10,531 nucleotides of DNA from Oscillospiraceae bacterium (GCA_031266295.1 JAISBH010000213.1:1-10531); one strand, 5' to 3'; numbered from the stretch's first letter, positions 1-7,842 are shown. Numbers and translations: made by a program. The notes: generated by a model not told the origin, from the letters alone.

Positions 1-1
1 C

Positions 2-778
2 CGCGCGGTCGTCGCCATCCCAGGCGAGATCACCGAAATGGAACGCCGCGCGGTTGAGGAAGCGTTTCGCATGGCGGGGTTCCGTTCGGTAAGGATGGTC
101 GAGGCGGCGGTGGCTGCGGCTCACGGCAGCGGATTGCCGGTGTATGATCCGCAGGGTTCGCTGGTGGTGGAGATTGGCGGCGGACCCGTCGAGTGCGCGG
201 TGCTGTCGATGGGCGACGTCGTGGTCGGACGCTCCGAACGTCAGGCGGGTATGGCCTGGGACGAAGCCATCGCCGCGTATGTCAAGAAGATGCACAACCT
301 CCTCATAGGCAGCCGCACCGCCGAGGAGGTCAAGATCGACTTGGGCGGAGCCGTGCCCCCTGCGCGCTCATTCAGGATCGATTCGCTTGAGACGGACGCC
401 TCGTCTACGAGCGGCGGAAGGCGCGCTATGGTGCGCGGCCGCGATCTGGTCACAGGTCTGCCGCAGACGATAGAGCTGACATGCGACGCGGTATATGACG
501 CGCTGAAGGGATCCATGCGCCAGATACTCGGGCTGCTGACGTGGACCCTGGAACGCACGCCTCCGGAACTGGCTGTGGATATCGTGCGCTCGGGCATTCA
601 CCTGACGGGCGGCGGCGCGCTGCTGCCCGGCATGGATCAGATGCTCGCGAGTGAGCTGGGAATCCCGGCGCAGGTAGCGCGCAACCCGATGGACTGCGTC
701 GCACTGGGCACGGGATACCTCGCGACGAACCTGGAGCTGCTATCGCGGATAGGTAAGAACCATCCGCTTACGGAGTGA
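2..778 (+). CDS. mreB: MreB-like actin homologue, 5' end cut off by the window
   Basis: This is the C-terminal part of a rod-shape-determining actin homologue. The reading frame is open from base 2, so the ATG at 38 is internal and not a start; the residues before it (PGEITEMERRAVEEAF) match the MreB segment that reads roughly VPxGxTxVERRA. Family landmarks follow in order: AAAHGSGLPV, the IGGGP phosphate loop, DEAIAAYV, LLIGSRTAEEVK (adenosine-binding Glu kept), GRDLVTGLPQ, TPPELAVDI and the LTGGGALLPG loop. MreB polymers normally sit on the inner membrane face and orient RodA/PBP2. Odd points: the usual DIGGGTT reads EIGGGPV (170-190) and the usual EEPMAAAIG reads EAAVAAAHG (101-124), so residues expected for ATP hydrolysis are replaced. 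The stop lies 6 nt before mreC. Identity as an MreB-family protein is firm; whether it is a normal MreB is open. Confidence 0.93.
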   Translation, partial: RAVVAIPGEITEMERRAVEEAFRMAGFRSVRMVEAAVAAAHGSGLPVYDPQGSLVVEIGGGPVECAVLSMGDVVVGRSERQAGMAWDEAIAAYVKKMHNLLIGSRTAEEVKIDLGGAVPPARSFRIDSLETDASSTSGGRRAMVRGRDLVTGLPQTIELTCDAVYDALKGSMRQILGLLTWTLERTPPELAVDIVRSGIHLTGGGALLPGMDQMLASELGIPAQVARNPMDCVALGTGYLATNLELLSRIGKNHPLTE

Positions 779-784
779 TTTAGT

Positions 785-2182
785 ATGGCGCAGGCGCACA
801 GGCAGGCATATAAACAAGCGTATAAGCAGGCCTACCAGACGACGTACAATAAGAAGCGGGTACGGTGGCCCATTATGCTGGCTGCCGTCGCCGTGTTCCT
901 TACGCTCGCCTCGGCGCTGGCGCTGGTGCTGATAGAGGAATATCTGCCGGAACAGGAGTTCTTGCCGAAGGAGATAGTCAGCTGGCCACGCGAGACGATC
1001 TCCGACGCGCTCAAGCCCATCGAAGGCGCGGCTGCGTGGTTGACCAGCCATGCGGCCATCGCCGCCGAGAACTGGCGCTACCGCCGCATACTGGAGGCCG
1101 AGTACACCCGCGTGGTTAATGAAAACGAGCAGCTGGTATACGCCTCGCTGTTCAACTCATACCTGGAATCCGAGAATCAGCGTCTCAGCATGATGCTGGG
1201 CGAGTATGGCGAACGTCAGTCGCAGGGCATGAACCCGGTGCTCGCGCGAGTGATAACGAAGGAGTCGGGCAACTGGTTCAGCCAGTTCACGCTGGACAAA
1301 GGCTCTGCGGACGGTCTGGAAGAGGGCATGGCCGTCATCAACACGGACGGCCTGATAGGCGTCGTATACGAACTGACCGAGCACACGGCCAACGTCGTAT
1401 CGATAATCGACTCTCGATCCAGCATCGGCGGCACGATCGCCTCCACTCGCGACCAGGGGATAATCAAGGGCACGTTGGGCGTGGAGAATACCGCCGGATG
1501 CCGCATGTACTACCTGCCAGTGGGGATCATCCCGCGCCCCGGCGATGAGGTGCAGACGTCCGGGGTTATGACCACCGGCGTGGAGCAGTCCTCCGTCGCG
1601 GAACACCTGCCCAAGGGGCTGAAGATAGGCGTGGTTCGCGAGAGCACGCGCCACATGGATGAGAACAAGAACTATATTGTGGTGGAGCCGTACGTGGACT
1701 TCATGCACTTGGAGGAAGTCTTCGTTCTCGTGTATCACGCCGACCCTGAGGCGATGCCTGTCGCTGACGACGGCCAGCTGGGCTACACCCCCGTAGCGCT
1801 GGATACCCCTCGCCCCGACCCCGTCATAGGCCGCGAGGAGATCGTCAACGCGCATTCGACCGCCACACCCATACCGCGTCCGGATCGCATCGCTGAGACG
1901 CCCACGCCAGGCTCGCCCAACGGTATCACCGACCCTGACGAACTGAACTACTTCGACCCGGAGGAATCGTGGCCGGAGGATGAGCCCGACTCCGGGTCAG
2001 AGTCAGAATCCAGTGTCGAACCCTCGCCGACTCCCTTGCCGACTCCCGCACCCGATGAAACCGCGGAACCGTCCGCCGCCGCTGAACCGACGGAAATTCC
2101 CGCCTACATCAGTGACCCGACCAACCTGGGCGAGGGTTACGAACCGTTGCCGAACGAACTGGGATACGGTGACGCGCAGTGA
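785..2182 (+). CDS. mreC: Cell shape-determining protein MreC with long acidic tail
   Basis: MreC is a bitopic membrane protein whose extracytoplasmic beta-barrel domains bind PBP2 and help activate the elongasome. The 465-residue product has a cytoplasmic start with a QAYK tandem repeat (residues 7-18), a basic KKRVRW stretch, one transmembrane helix (about 29-50), a likely coiled coil (about 85-125) and the MreC core (about 130-320, including the stretch NWFSQFTLDKGSADGLEEGMAV split over normal family positions and the DSRSSIGG segment). After about residue 320 comes a tail of roughly 140 residues rich in Pro, Glu, Asp, Ser and Thr that is not part of a standard MreC of about 280-370 residues. 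GGAG at 772-775, overlapping the end of mreB, supports the ATG at 785 with a 9-nt spacer. The stop overlaps the mreD start by 4 nt (GTGA). Confidence 0.93.
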   Translation: MAQAHRQAYKQAYKQAYQTTYNKKRVRWPIMLAAVAVFLTLASALALVLIEEYLPEQEFLPKEIVSWPRETISDALKPIEGAAAWLTSHAAIAAENWRYRRILEAEYTRVVNENEQLVYASLFNSYLESENQRLSMMLGEYGERQSQGMNPVLARVITKESGNWFSQFTLDKGSADGLEEGMAVINTDGLIGVVYELTEHTANVVSIIDSRSSIGGTIASTRDQGIIKGTLGVENTAGCRMYYLPVGIIPRPGDEVQTSGVMTTGVEQSSVAEHLPKGLKIGVVRESTRHMDENKNYIVVEPYVDFMHLEEVFVLVYHADPEAMPVADDGQLGYTPVALDTPRPDPVIGREEIVNAHSTATPIPRPDRIAETPTPGSPNGITDPDELNYFDPEESWPEDEPDSGSESESSVEPSPTPLPTPAPDETAEPSAAAEPTEIPAYISDPTNLGEGYEPLPNELGYGDAQ

Positions 2183-2946
2183 CAAGACTTGCGCCGCTGT
2201 GGTTCTGGCGCAACGGACGCAAGGCGGTCGCGATACTGGCCGCGTATCTGCTCCAGACGACCGTGCTGCCGTATGCTAAGATAGGCGGCGTAACGCCTGA
2301 CTTGGTGCTGTGCACTCTCGTGACGCTGGCGGCGTCTATGGCGCAGCGTGAACACCGCGTGCCGTGGCGGGCGCTACTGGGCGCGACCGTCGGACTGAGC
2401 GTAGCGCTGATCATGGAGGTATCGCGCAAGGAACCGCCGGGTTTCACGACGGTGGTGTGCGCGCTGGCCGGAGTGGGATCGTGCCTGCTTCCCCCCGCCG
2501 TGGAGAGGCGGCTGCCGCCTGGTCGCTTTACGGTGAAGCGCCGCGCGAGTATCATGCGTTTCCTGCCGTGCGTGATGATAGGTGCTGCGGCGCTGCTGAA
2601 GGAATCGCTGACGACGGTCTACTTCTATCTGCGCGGGGTGAGCATCACATATACTCATGTATGGCGGGTGCTGCTCGCGCTGGCGCTGAATCTGGCGGTT
2701 GGGTTCAGCGGGTACCATCTGCTGATACGCTGGGTGTACTGTATGCCCGGTGAGACGTGGTTGGCGAAGGCAATGCAGCGCAGGCAGGCCGCTCGAAGGC
2801 GACGCGAGCTGCGAGGCATACGCAAGGAAGCGGCGAGACGGCCGACCGCCGAGCCGGGCGCGGAGCGTGGTCAGACGGCGATACCGCTGCCGAACATGCG
2901 GATCAAAGCGAAACCCATACTTGACGATGAAAGCGACGTTAGTTGA
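2179..2946 (+). CDS. mreD: Rod shape-determining membrane protein MreD with basic tail
   Basis: MreD is a small polytopic membrane protein of the elongasome that bridges MreC and the synthase. The call rests on position between mreC and mrdA and on the hydrophobic pattern: several transmembrane helices fill residues about 12-190, with PDLVLCTLVTLAA and ALNLAVGFSGYHLLIRWVY in MreD-like places. Sequence conservation in this family is always low. The product is 255 residues, longer than the usual 160-180. The extra length is a cytoplasmic tail from about residue 190 that is strongly basic (QRRQAARRRRELRG) and ends in an acidic DDESDVS. GTG at 2179 overlaps the mreC TGA, indicating translational coupling; no strong ribosome site is visible. 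Just after the stop, a 12-nt motif (GACGTTAG then T or C then TGA) occurs twice at 2935-2956. Confidence 0.87.
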   Translation: MTRLAPLWFWRNGRKAVAILAAYLLQTTVLPYAKIGGVTPDLVLCTLVTLAASMAQREHRVPWRALLGATVGLSVALIMEVSRKEPPGFTTVVCALAGVGSCLLPPAVERRLPPGRFTVKRRASIMRFLPCVMIGAAALLKESLTTVYFYLRGVSITYTHVWRVLLALALNLAVGFSGYHLLIRWVYCMPGETWLAKAMQRRQAARRRRELRGIRKEAARRPTAEPGAERGQTAIPLPNMRIKAKPILDDESDVS

Positions 2947-2954
2947 CGTTAGCT

Positions 2955-2963
2955 GAAAGGAGG
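2955..2963 (+). promoter_or_regulatory. Ribosome binding site that fixes the TTG start of mrdA
   Basis: GAAAGGAGG lies 8 nt before a TTG codon at 2972. It is the strongest ribosome site in the operon and sits in the 25-nt gap after mreD. No ATG or GTG is in reach upstream of the membrane anchor, so TTG is the start. Confidence 0.85.
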
Positions 2964-2971
2964 CGGTCAGT

Positions 2972-5620
2972 TTGTCCAGACCAAGTGCAAAGATACGCTT
3001 CGCGCTGCTGTTCGCGGTGATCGCGGCCGGATTCGTTATAATGATGCTGAAGTTGACCGACCTGCAGCTGCGCAATTATGAGACGTACGGCGCGAAGGCT
3101 GAATCCAACCGCACCAAGACGCTCTCGATTAAAGGCGCGCGCGGCCAGATTCAGGACGCAAACGGCGTGCTGCTAGCGTATGACAAGAAGATATACAATG
3201 TGCAGTTTTACGCCGAACCCAAGTCCTCCGGCGAAACACGCAGCGATGAGCAGCGCCGCGCCGACTACACGGCCGCGATATGGGACGCCATACAGATCAT
3301 CGAGCACGCGGGCAAGCAGACGATCTCCGCGTTCTGGCTTCGCCAGCTCGACGACGGGACATGGACGTTCGACGTGGGGAATGGTCTGCACCAAGGCCCT
3401 GACGGGGCGTGGGAGTTCAACACGCCGCCGGAGGATCCCAAGACCGTGCCCGGCGAGAACGCCATATACGTAGCCAACGAGCGCGTGAGGATGTGGCGCG
3501 ATAATTTCAACTATAACAGCAAGACGGGCAACGAGTACGACACCAGCACGCAGGATTTGTTCGACAAACTGTGCGCGCTGTATGGCGTCGACGCGCTGAA
3601 CGAGTCGCTCCCCGAGTCCGCCAAGCTGACGTACGAGGACAAGCGCAAGATACTGGCCGTGTGGCAGGAGATGCGCATGAACGCCTTTGCATCCAAGCCC
3701 ATCACGATGGCCCCAGACGTGCCGTGGTCCACCGTCATAGAGCTGGAGATGCGCTCGATACTGATGGACGGGATATCCATCTCGATCGGTAATCAGCGCG
3801 TGTATCCTCAAGGCACGACCGCCTGTCACGTGATCGGTTACGTAGGCTCGATCCCGGAGAGCTGGTGGAACGCCAGCCGCACGACATACCTGGACAAGGG
3901 ATACGGCATCGCGGACAAGATCGGCCTGGACGGCATAGAAAAAACGATGGAAGACTATCTGAGCGGCAGCACAAAGGAACATACGGGCAGCCGCACCATC
4001 GAGGTCAACTATAACGGACGGATCATGCGCGAGTTATCCCAGATCGATCCCACCGACGGTAACACGGTGCGGCTTACGCTGCGCGCCGATCTGCAGAAGG
4101 TGGCCGAAACGGCGCTGGCCAGCGTCGTTAACGATATTCGCGACAAGCAGGAGGCCACGATAAAGGATCCCGCGTGGCTAGAGAAATATCAGCAGGAGCT
4201 GCTAGATCGCGACTTTGAGAGCCAGCCGCTGAAACTGGCCTCCAACGGCGCTATCGTCGTGCTGGATATGCAGGCGCGGGTGCTTGCTATGGCCAGCTAT
4301 CCCGATTACGACCCGAACCTGTTCGTGATCGGCATGGACGAATCCCAGCGCGAGCGTATGCTGAACGATCCCAGGCATCCGCTATTCAACAACGCGATAG
4401 GCTCGCGCGATACCCCCGGCTCGATATTCAAGATGACTACCGCGCTGGCCGCGCTGACCGAGGGCGCGATAACCCCTCAGACGCTCATCAGCGACGAAAG
4501 CCCGTTCGACAAGCATATCGACAAAACGGTGAACCCGAACCAGCATGGACCCAGCTGCTGGGCGAACCGTACCATTCAGCGCAACGAGCACGTCAATCAG
4601 ACGATCGTGGAGGGGCTGCAGCACAGCTGCAACTATTTCTTCTTCGACACGGCGTATCGTTTGGGCACGGACGGTGAATCGCTATACCGCTACGCCGCCA
4701 AGCTAGGCCTGACGAGCAAGACTAACGTCGATCTGCCCGGCGAGCTGCGATCCATCGTGGGCAACCAGCAGACCCTGTACGATCCTGGGCGCGCGATTGA
4801 CGAGGGCAGCCAGGACACCGCGGTGCCGATGCTGGTGCGCAACCAGCTGAAAGCCCACCTGCGGCGCATCGGCGAGAAGTACAACACTACCTACAGCGAC
4901 GAGCGCCTGAACAAGGCGGTCAAGGCGCTGATGGACGTGGCCGAGTCCACCAATCAGAGCGATTGGATCAGCAACTTCCGCGTCACGCTGATGACCGAGC
5001 TGGGTATGCGCCGCGACATAGTCATACTGAGCGACACCATGTCCGACATCTACCGCATACTGAACGACATCAAATGGGGAGCGAACCTGACGATCATGAC
5101 CGCGATCGGCCAGTCGATCACAATGGTGACGCCGATAGCCGTCGCGCGCTATGTAACCGCCATCGCAAACGGCGGATTGGTATACGACGTGTCGCTGATC
5201 GATTCCATAATATCGCCGTCGGGCGAGGTTCTCAACCCGCTAGACGGTCCGGTAGTCGTGAACGATCTGCGCGACGAGGTCGCCCCGTACATCGAGTACA
5301 TCTGGCGTGGGATGGAGGGCGTAGTCGACGAGGGTGGAACGGCGCGGACATACTTCTCCGATGAATGGAGGGAGAAGTATCCCATAGCCGGCAAGACGGG
5401 TACGGCGCAGAAGAGCAAGCTAGACGTGGAGAACAACGCGTGGTTCGTAGCGTACGCGCCGTTTGACAAGCCGGAGATCGCGGTAGTCGTATACGTCCCC
5501 AACGGGATGAGCGCGGGCTGGGTAACGCCGGCGGCTAAGGCCGTCATTGAGGCGTACATGGACAGCCGCGTTCCGCAGGAACTGCCGATCATACCCGGGC
5601 CAGATGAGCTGGCGAGGTAA
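2972..5620 (+). CDS. mrdA: Class B penicillin-binding protein 2, elongation-specific transpeptidase
   Basis: This membrane-anchored DD-transpeptidase cross-links new peptidoglycan made by RodA during sidewall growth. The 882-residue protein has an N-terminal anchor helix (about 8-27), the N-terminal pedestal motif RGQIQDANG (58-65), a GLDGIEKTMEDYL linker segment and a complete transpeptidase domain. Its three active-site motifs are SIFK with nucleophile Ser484 and Lys487, SCN with Ser552 and Asn554, and KTGT at 808-811. Bacterial PBP2 is usually about 600-700 residues. The excess lies in two places: roughly residues 125-235 in the pedestal, rich in Trp, Asn and Asp, and roughly 600-700 between SCN and KTGT, a charged helical insert before AIGQSITMVTP. 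Start is TTG with a strong ribosome site. The next gene begins 5 nt after the stop. RodA in the same operon argues for PBP2 rather than a division or spore PBP. Confidence 0.94.
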   Translation: MSRPSAKIRFALLFAVIAAGFVIMMLKLTDLQLRNYETYGAKAESNRTKTLSIKGARGQIQDANGVLLAYDKKIYNVQFYAEPKSSGETRSDEQRRADYTAAIWDAIQIIEHAGKQTISAFWLRQLDDGTWTFDVGNGLHQGPDGAWEFNTPPEDPKTVPGENAIYVANERVRMWRDNFNYNSKTGNEYDTSTQDLFDKLCALYGVDALNESLPESAKLTYEDKRKILAVWQEMRMNAFASKPITMAPDVPWSTVIELEMRSILMDGISISIGNQRVYPQGTTACHVIGYVGSIPESWWNASRTTYLDKGYGIADKIGLDGIEKTMEDYLSGSTKEHTGSRTIEVNYNGRIMRELSQIDPTDGNTVRLTLRADLQKVAETALASVVNDIRDKQEATIKDPAWLEKYQQELLDRDFESQPLKLASNGAIVVLDMQARVLAMASYPDYDPNLFVIGMDESQRERMLNDPRHPLFNNAIGSRDTPGSIFKMTTALAALTEGAITPQTLISDESPFDKHIDKTVNPNQHGPSCWANRTIQRNEHVNQTIVEGLQHSCNYFFFDTAYRLGTDGESLYRYAAKLGLTSKTNVDLPGELRSIVGNQQTLYDPGRAIDEGSQDTAVPMLVRNQLKAHLRRIGEKYNTTYSDERLNKAVKALMDVAESTNQSDWISNFRVTLMTELGMRRDIVILSDTMSDIYRILNDIKWGANLTIMTAIGQSITMVTPIAVARYVTAIANGGLVYDVSLIDSIISPSGEVLNPLDGPVVVNDLRDEVAPYIEYIWRGMEGVVDEGGTARTYFSDEWREKYPIAGKTGTAQKSKLDVENNAWFVAYAPFDKPEIAVVVYVPNGMSAGWVTPAAKAVIEAYMDSRVPQELPIIPGPDELAR

Positions 5621-5625
5621 TCGGC

Positions 5626-6456
5626 ATGGCTGCTTACACCCTGGCGATACTCTCCGGAGACGGCGGCGTCGGTAAGACTACGTTGTGCGCGGCAATGGGA
5701 GCCAGGCTCGCCGCCGCAGGACGCAAGGCGCTGGTTATCGACTGCAATGCGGGGTTTCGGCGGCTGGATATGGCGTTGGGGATGGAATCGCGCGTGCTGT
5801 TCGACGCCGCAGACGCGGTATCCGGCGCGTGCGATCCGATGCGCACTATCGTACATGACGGAATGCGCGCGCTGCCAGACATGCTAGCCGCGCCGTTCGA
5901 CGCGGATGTGCATCCCGACGAGGATCTATGGGCGCGCGTTATTGCCGCGCTGAGGACGCGGTATGACTGGATCGCGTTCGACGCGCCGACCGGAACGGGC
6001 GTGTGGTCGATGCTGCCGGCGAGGCTGGCCGACCGCGCATATATAGCGCTAACGCCTGACGACGGGTCGATGCGCTGCGCCGAGCGGGTGTTAGACAAAC
6101 TCCGCGCCGAAGGTCATGACCGCGCGCAGCCGCCGTCGCTTATTATCAACAAAGTGAATATGAAACTGATCGCCGACGAACTGCAGTACGCGCCGAACAT
6201 CGTCGCCATGACGCTGGATACCCGCGTGACGGGCGTTATTCTCGAGGACGAGGGACTGCGGCTGGCATATGCGCGCGCGCGATTGGATGAGCTGGACGGA
6301 CGCTTGAGCGTCGCTATGGAGCTGGACGCGCTGACCCGGCGCACGATGGGCGCGCCTGTTCCCAAGGAATGGGAGCTGCTGCGGCCGCGCTCGTGGCCGT
6401 CGCGATTGAGGCTAGGCGTCGTGTCGAAATCGGCGCTGAAGGAGGTTTGGTCATGA
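5626..6456 (+). CDS. Degenerate MinD/ParA-like P-loop ATPase
   Basis: The 276-residue protein follows the MinD plan: P-loop SGDGGVGKTT (10-19), VIDCNAGFRRLDMALGME (37-54, the MinD GLRNLD..LG.E signature), switch II FDAPTGTG (118-125), TPDDGSMRCAERV (143-155), LIINKVN and GVILEDEGLRLAYA (the MinD GVIPEDE region). MinD normally dimerises on ATP, binds the membrane through a C-terminal amphipathic helix and recruits MinC. Here the signature lysine of the deviant Walker A motif is Asp12, the switch I Asp is Asn41, and an Asp of the RDxDR motif is Glu153; only the phosphate-binding Lys17 is kept. The C-terminus (SWPSRLRLGVVSKSALKEVW) could form an amphipathic helix but is not the usual MinD tail. 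It has a weak GAGG site at 5614-5617 and overlaps rodA by 4 nt. Membership in the MinD family is likely; retained MinD activity is doubtful. Confidence 0.82.
   Translation: MAAYTLAILSGDGGVGKTTLCAAMGARLAAAGRKALVIDCNAGFRRLDMALGMESRVLFDAADAVSGACDPMRTIVHDGMRALPDMLAAPFDADVHPDEDLWARVIAALRTRYDWIAFDAPTGTGVWSMLPARLADRAYIALTPDDGSMRCAERVLDKLRAEGHDRAQPPSLIINKVNMKLIADELQYAPNIVAMTLDTRVTGVILEDEGLRLAYARARLDELDGRLSVAMELDALTRRTMGAPVPKEWELLRPRSWPSRLRLGVVSKSALKEVWS
6439..6445 (+). promoter_or_regulatory. Ribosome binding site that fixes the rodA start
   Basis: AAGGAGG lies 7 nt before the ATG at 6453, inside the end of the MinD-like gene. It excludes the longer reading frame that could begin at 6369, whose first 28 residues would be an Ala- and Arg-rich product of the overlapped frame. 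Confidence 0.87.
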
Positions 6457-7832
6457 CATCGAGCGCACCGGCGTTGTTGGGATCTCGCCAGGCGTCGCAG
6501 ACGTCAAACAGGCTGGCCAAGCAGCACTTCGATATACAGCTGTGCGTGCTGACATACACGCTGGCCATATTCGGCGTGATAGCGGTGACGGCCGCGACAT
6601 ATGTGACGCAGTCGACTACGCCGGAAGTCACGACGTTGTTCGCGCGGATTACGCAGTCGTATTACGGGCGATGGCAGGGGATATTCCTGCTGATCAGCCC
6701 GATCGTGATTGCGGGCGTGCTGGCGATCGACTATCGGTTCCTAGGCACTGGACTGTTCTCGAACGTGCTGTTCATAGGCGCGAACGCGCTGCTGGCGCTG
6801 GCGTTCACGGCGGAATCATTTCGAGGCGTGCGGGGCTGGATATCCCTGATATGGGAGCGCACGGTTCAGCCGGCGGAGTTGGCCAAGCTGGCCGTGATAA
6901 TACGCCTGGCGCAGCGTTTGTCGAAGAAGGATAAGCCGCTGGCCGGGGTAGGGGATTTCATAAGGATCGGCATGATCGTCGCGATTCCGGTAGGGTTGAT
7001 ACTGCTGCAGGGCGAGATGGGTTCGGCGGTCGTGATACTGTTCTTTGTGCTGGCGATGATCATTATAGCGGGCGTTGACGCGCGGGTGATACTAGGCGTG
7101 CTGCTGACCGCGGGCGCGATGACGCCGATTATGATCATGTTTATGCAGCGCAGCGGATCGTATAGGTTTGCGCGTCTGCTGGCGTTCTTCGATCCCGCGA
7201 CTGCGTCGAGCGATATTACATATCAGCAGCGCAACGCGCAGATCGCCGTTGGTTCAGGCGGGTTGAAGGGGCAAGGGCTGTTTCAGGACGGGTCGCTAAG
7301 CTCGCTGAACTTTGTGCCGGAGGATCATACGGATTTCATATTCTCGTCGATTGGGGAGACGATGGGGTTCGCGGGGTGCGCCGTGTTGCTGGCGCTGTAT
7401 CTGCTGCTGGTTATTAGGATGATAGTGCTGGCGATCAATACGCAGGACAAGTTTGGGCAGCTGATTATAGTGGGTGTGGCGACGATGCTGATGTTTCATA
7501 TATATCAAGGTGTGGGGATGTGCATTGGGCTGATGCCGGTGATGGGGATACCGCTGCCGTTCGTCAGTTACGGGGGATCAAACCTGACGGTCAATATGGC
7601 GGGCATCGCGCTGGTGCTGAATGTGACGCTGCGGAAGCCTCAGCCCACCCACGCGGAAGCGGCGGAGACGGTGCGGGCGCGCAGGATCAGGCCGCCGCGC
7701 AAGGATCGCAATGCCGAGCGCGCAATGAAGCGTGTAGCCGCGCCTGCCCTGCCCGCACAGGTGCAGACATCGGACGCGCGGCAGCCCGCAGTGAGGCAGG
7801 AAGCCGGGCCAATGCGGCTGGAGAGGTATTAG
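6453..7832 (+). CDS. rodA: RodA, SEDS-family peptidoglycan glycosyltransferase
   Basis: RodA is a polytopic membrane enzyme that polymerises lipid II into glycan strands and works as a pair with PBP2. The 459-residue product has about ten hydrophobic helices, the QPAELAKLAVI motif, the NFVPEDHTDFIF segment (286-297, containing the conserved Asp294 of the family TDF motif) and GVGMCIGLMPVMGIPLPFVSYGGSN. The MGIPLPF wording is typical of RodA, where FtsW tends to read KGLTLPF; the mreBCD-mrdA context agrees. An N-terminal cytoplasmic stretch of about 25 residues precedes helix 1. A basic, Ala/Pro-rich tail of about 65 residues follows the last helix and is longer than in most RodA proteins. The ATG overlaps the previous stop (ATGA), so translation is probably coupled. 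It is the last gene of the operon; no U-run terminator is visible after it. Confidence 0.92.
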   Translation: MTSSAPALLGSRQASQTSNRLAKQHFDIQLCVLTYTLAIFGVIAVTAATYVTQSTTPEVTTLFARITQSYYGRWQGIFLLISPIVIAGVLAIDYRFLGTGLFSNVLFIGANALLALAFTAESFRGVRGWISLIWERTVQPAELAKLAVIIRLAQRLSKKDKPLAGVGDFIRIGMIVAIPVGLILLQGEMGSAVVILFFVLAMIIIAGVDARVILGVLLTAGAMTPIMIMFMQRSGSYRFARLLAFFDPATASSDITYQQRNAQIAVGSGGLKGQGLFQDGSLSSLNFVPEDHTDFIFSSIGETMGFAGCAVLLALYLLLVIRMIVLAINTQDKFGQLIIVGVATMLMFHIYQGVGMCIGLMPVMGIPLPFVSYGGSNLTVNMAGIALVLNVTLRKPQPTHAEAAETVRARRIRPPRKDRNAERAMKRVAAPALPAQVQTSDARQPAVRQEAGPMRLERY

Positions 7833-7842
7833 GGGCTAGGGG

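Noticed and set aside
38..40. ATG as the start of the first gene
   Set aside because: The frame is open to base 2 and the residues before this codon match MreB, so the gene is cut by the window.
1157..1855. 232-residue open frame on the - strand inside mreC
   Set aside because: It lies wholly antisense to mreC, has no ribosome site, and its composition is that of the antisense of a GC-rich gene.
3173..3982. 269-residue open frame on the - strand inside mrdA
   Set aside because: It is antisense to a gene with clear PBP2 motifs; the length is a by-product of high GC codon use.
6369..6452. Upstream extension of rodA
   Set aside because: It overlaps 84 bases of the MinD-like gene, lacks a ribosome site, and the ATG at 6453 has AAGGAGG at 7 nt.
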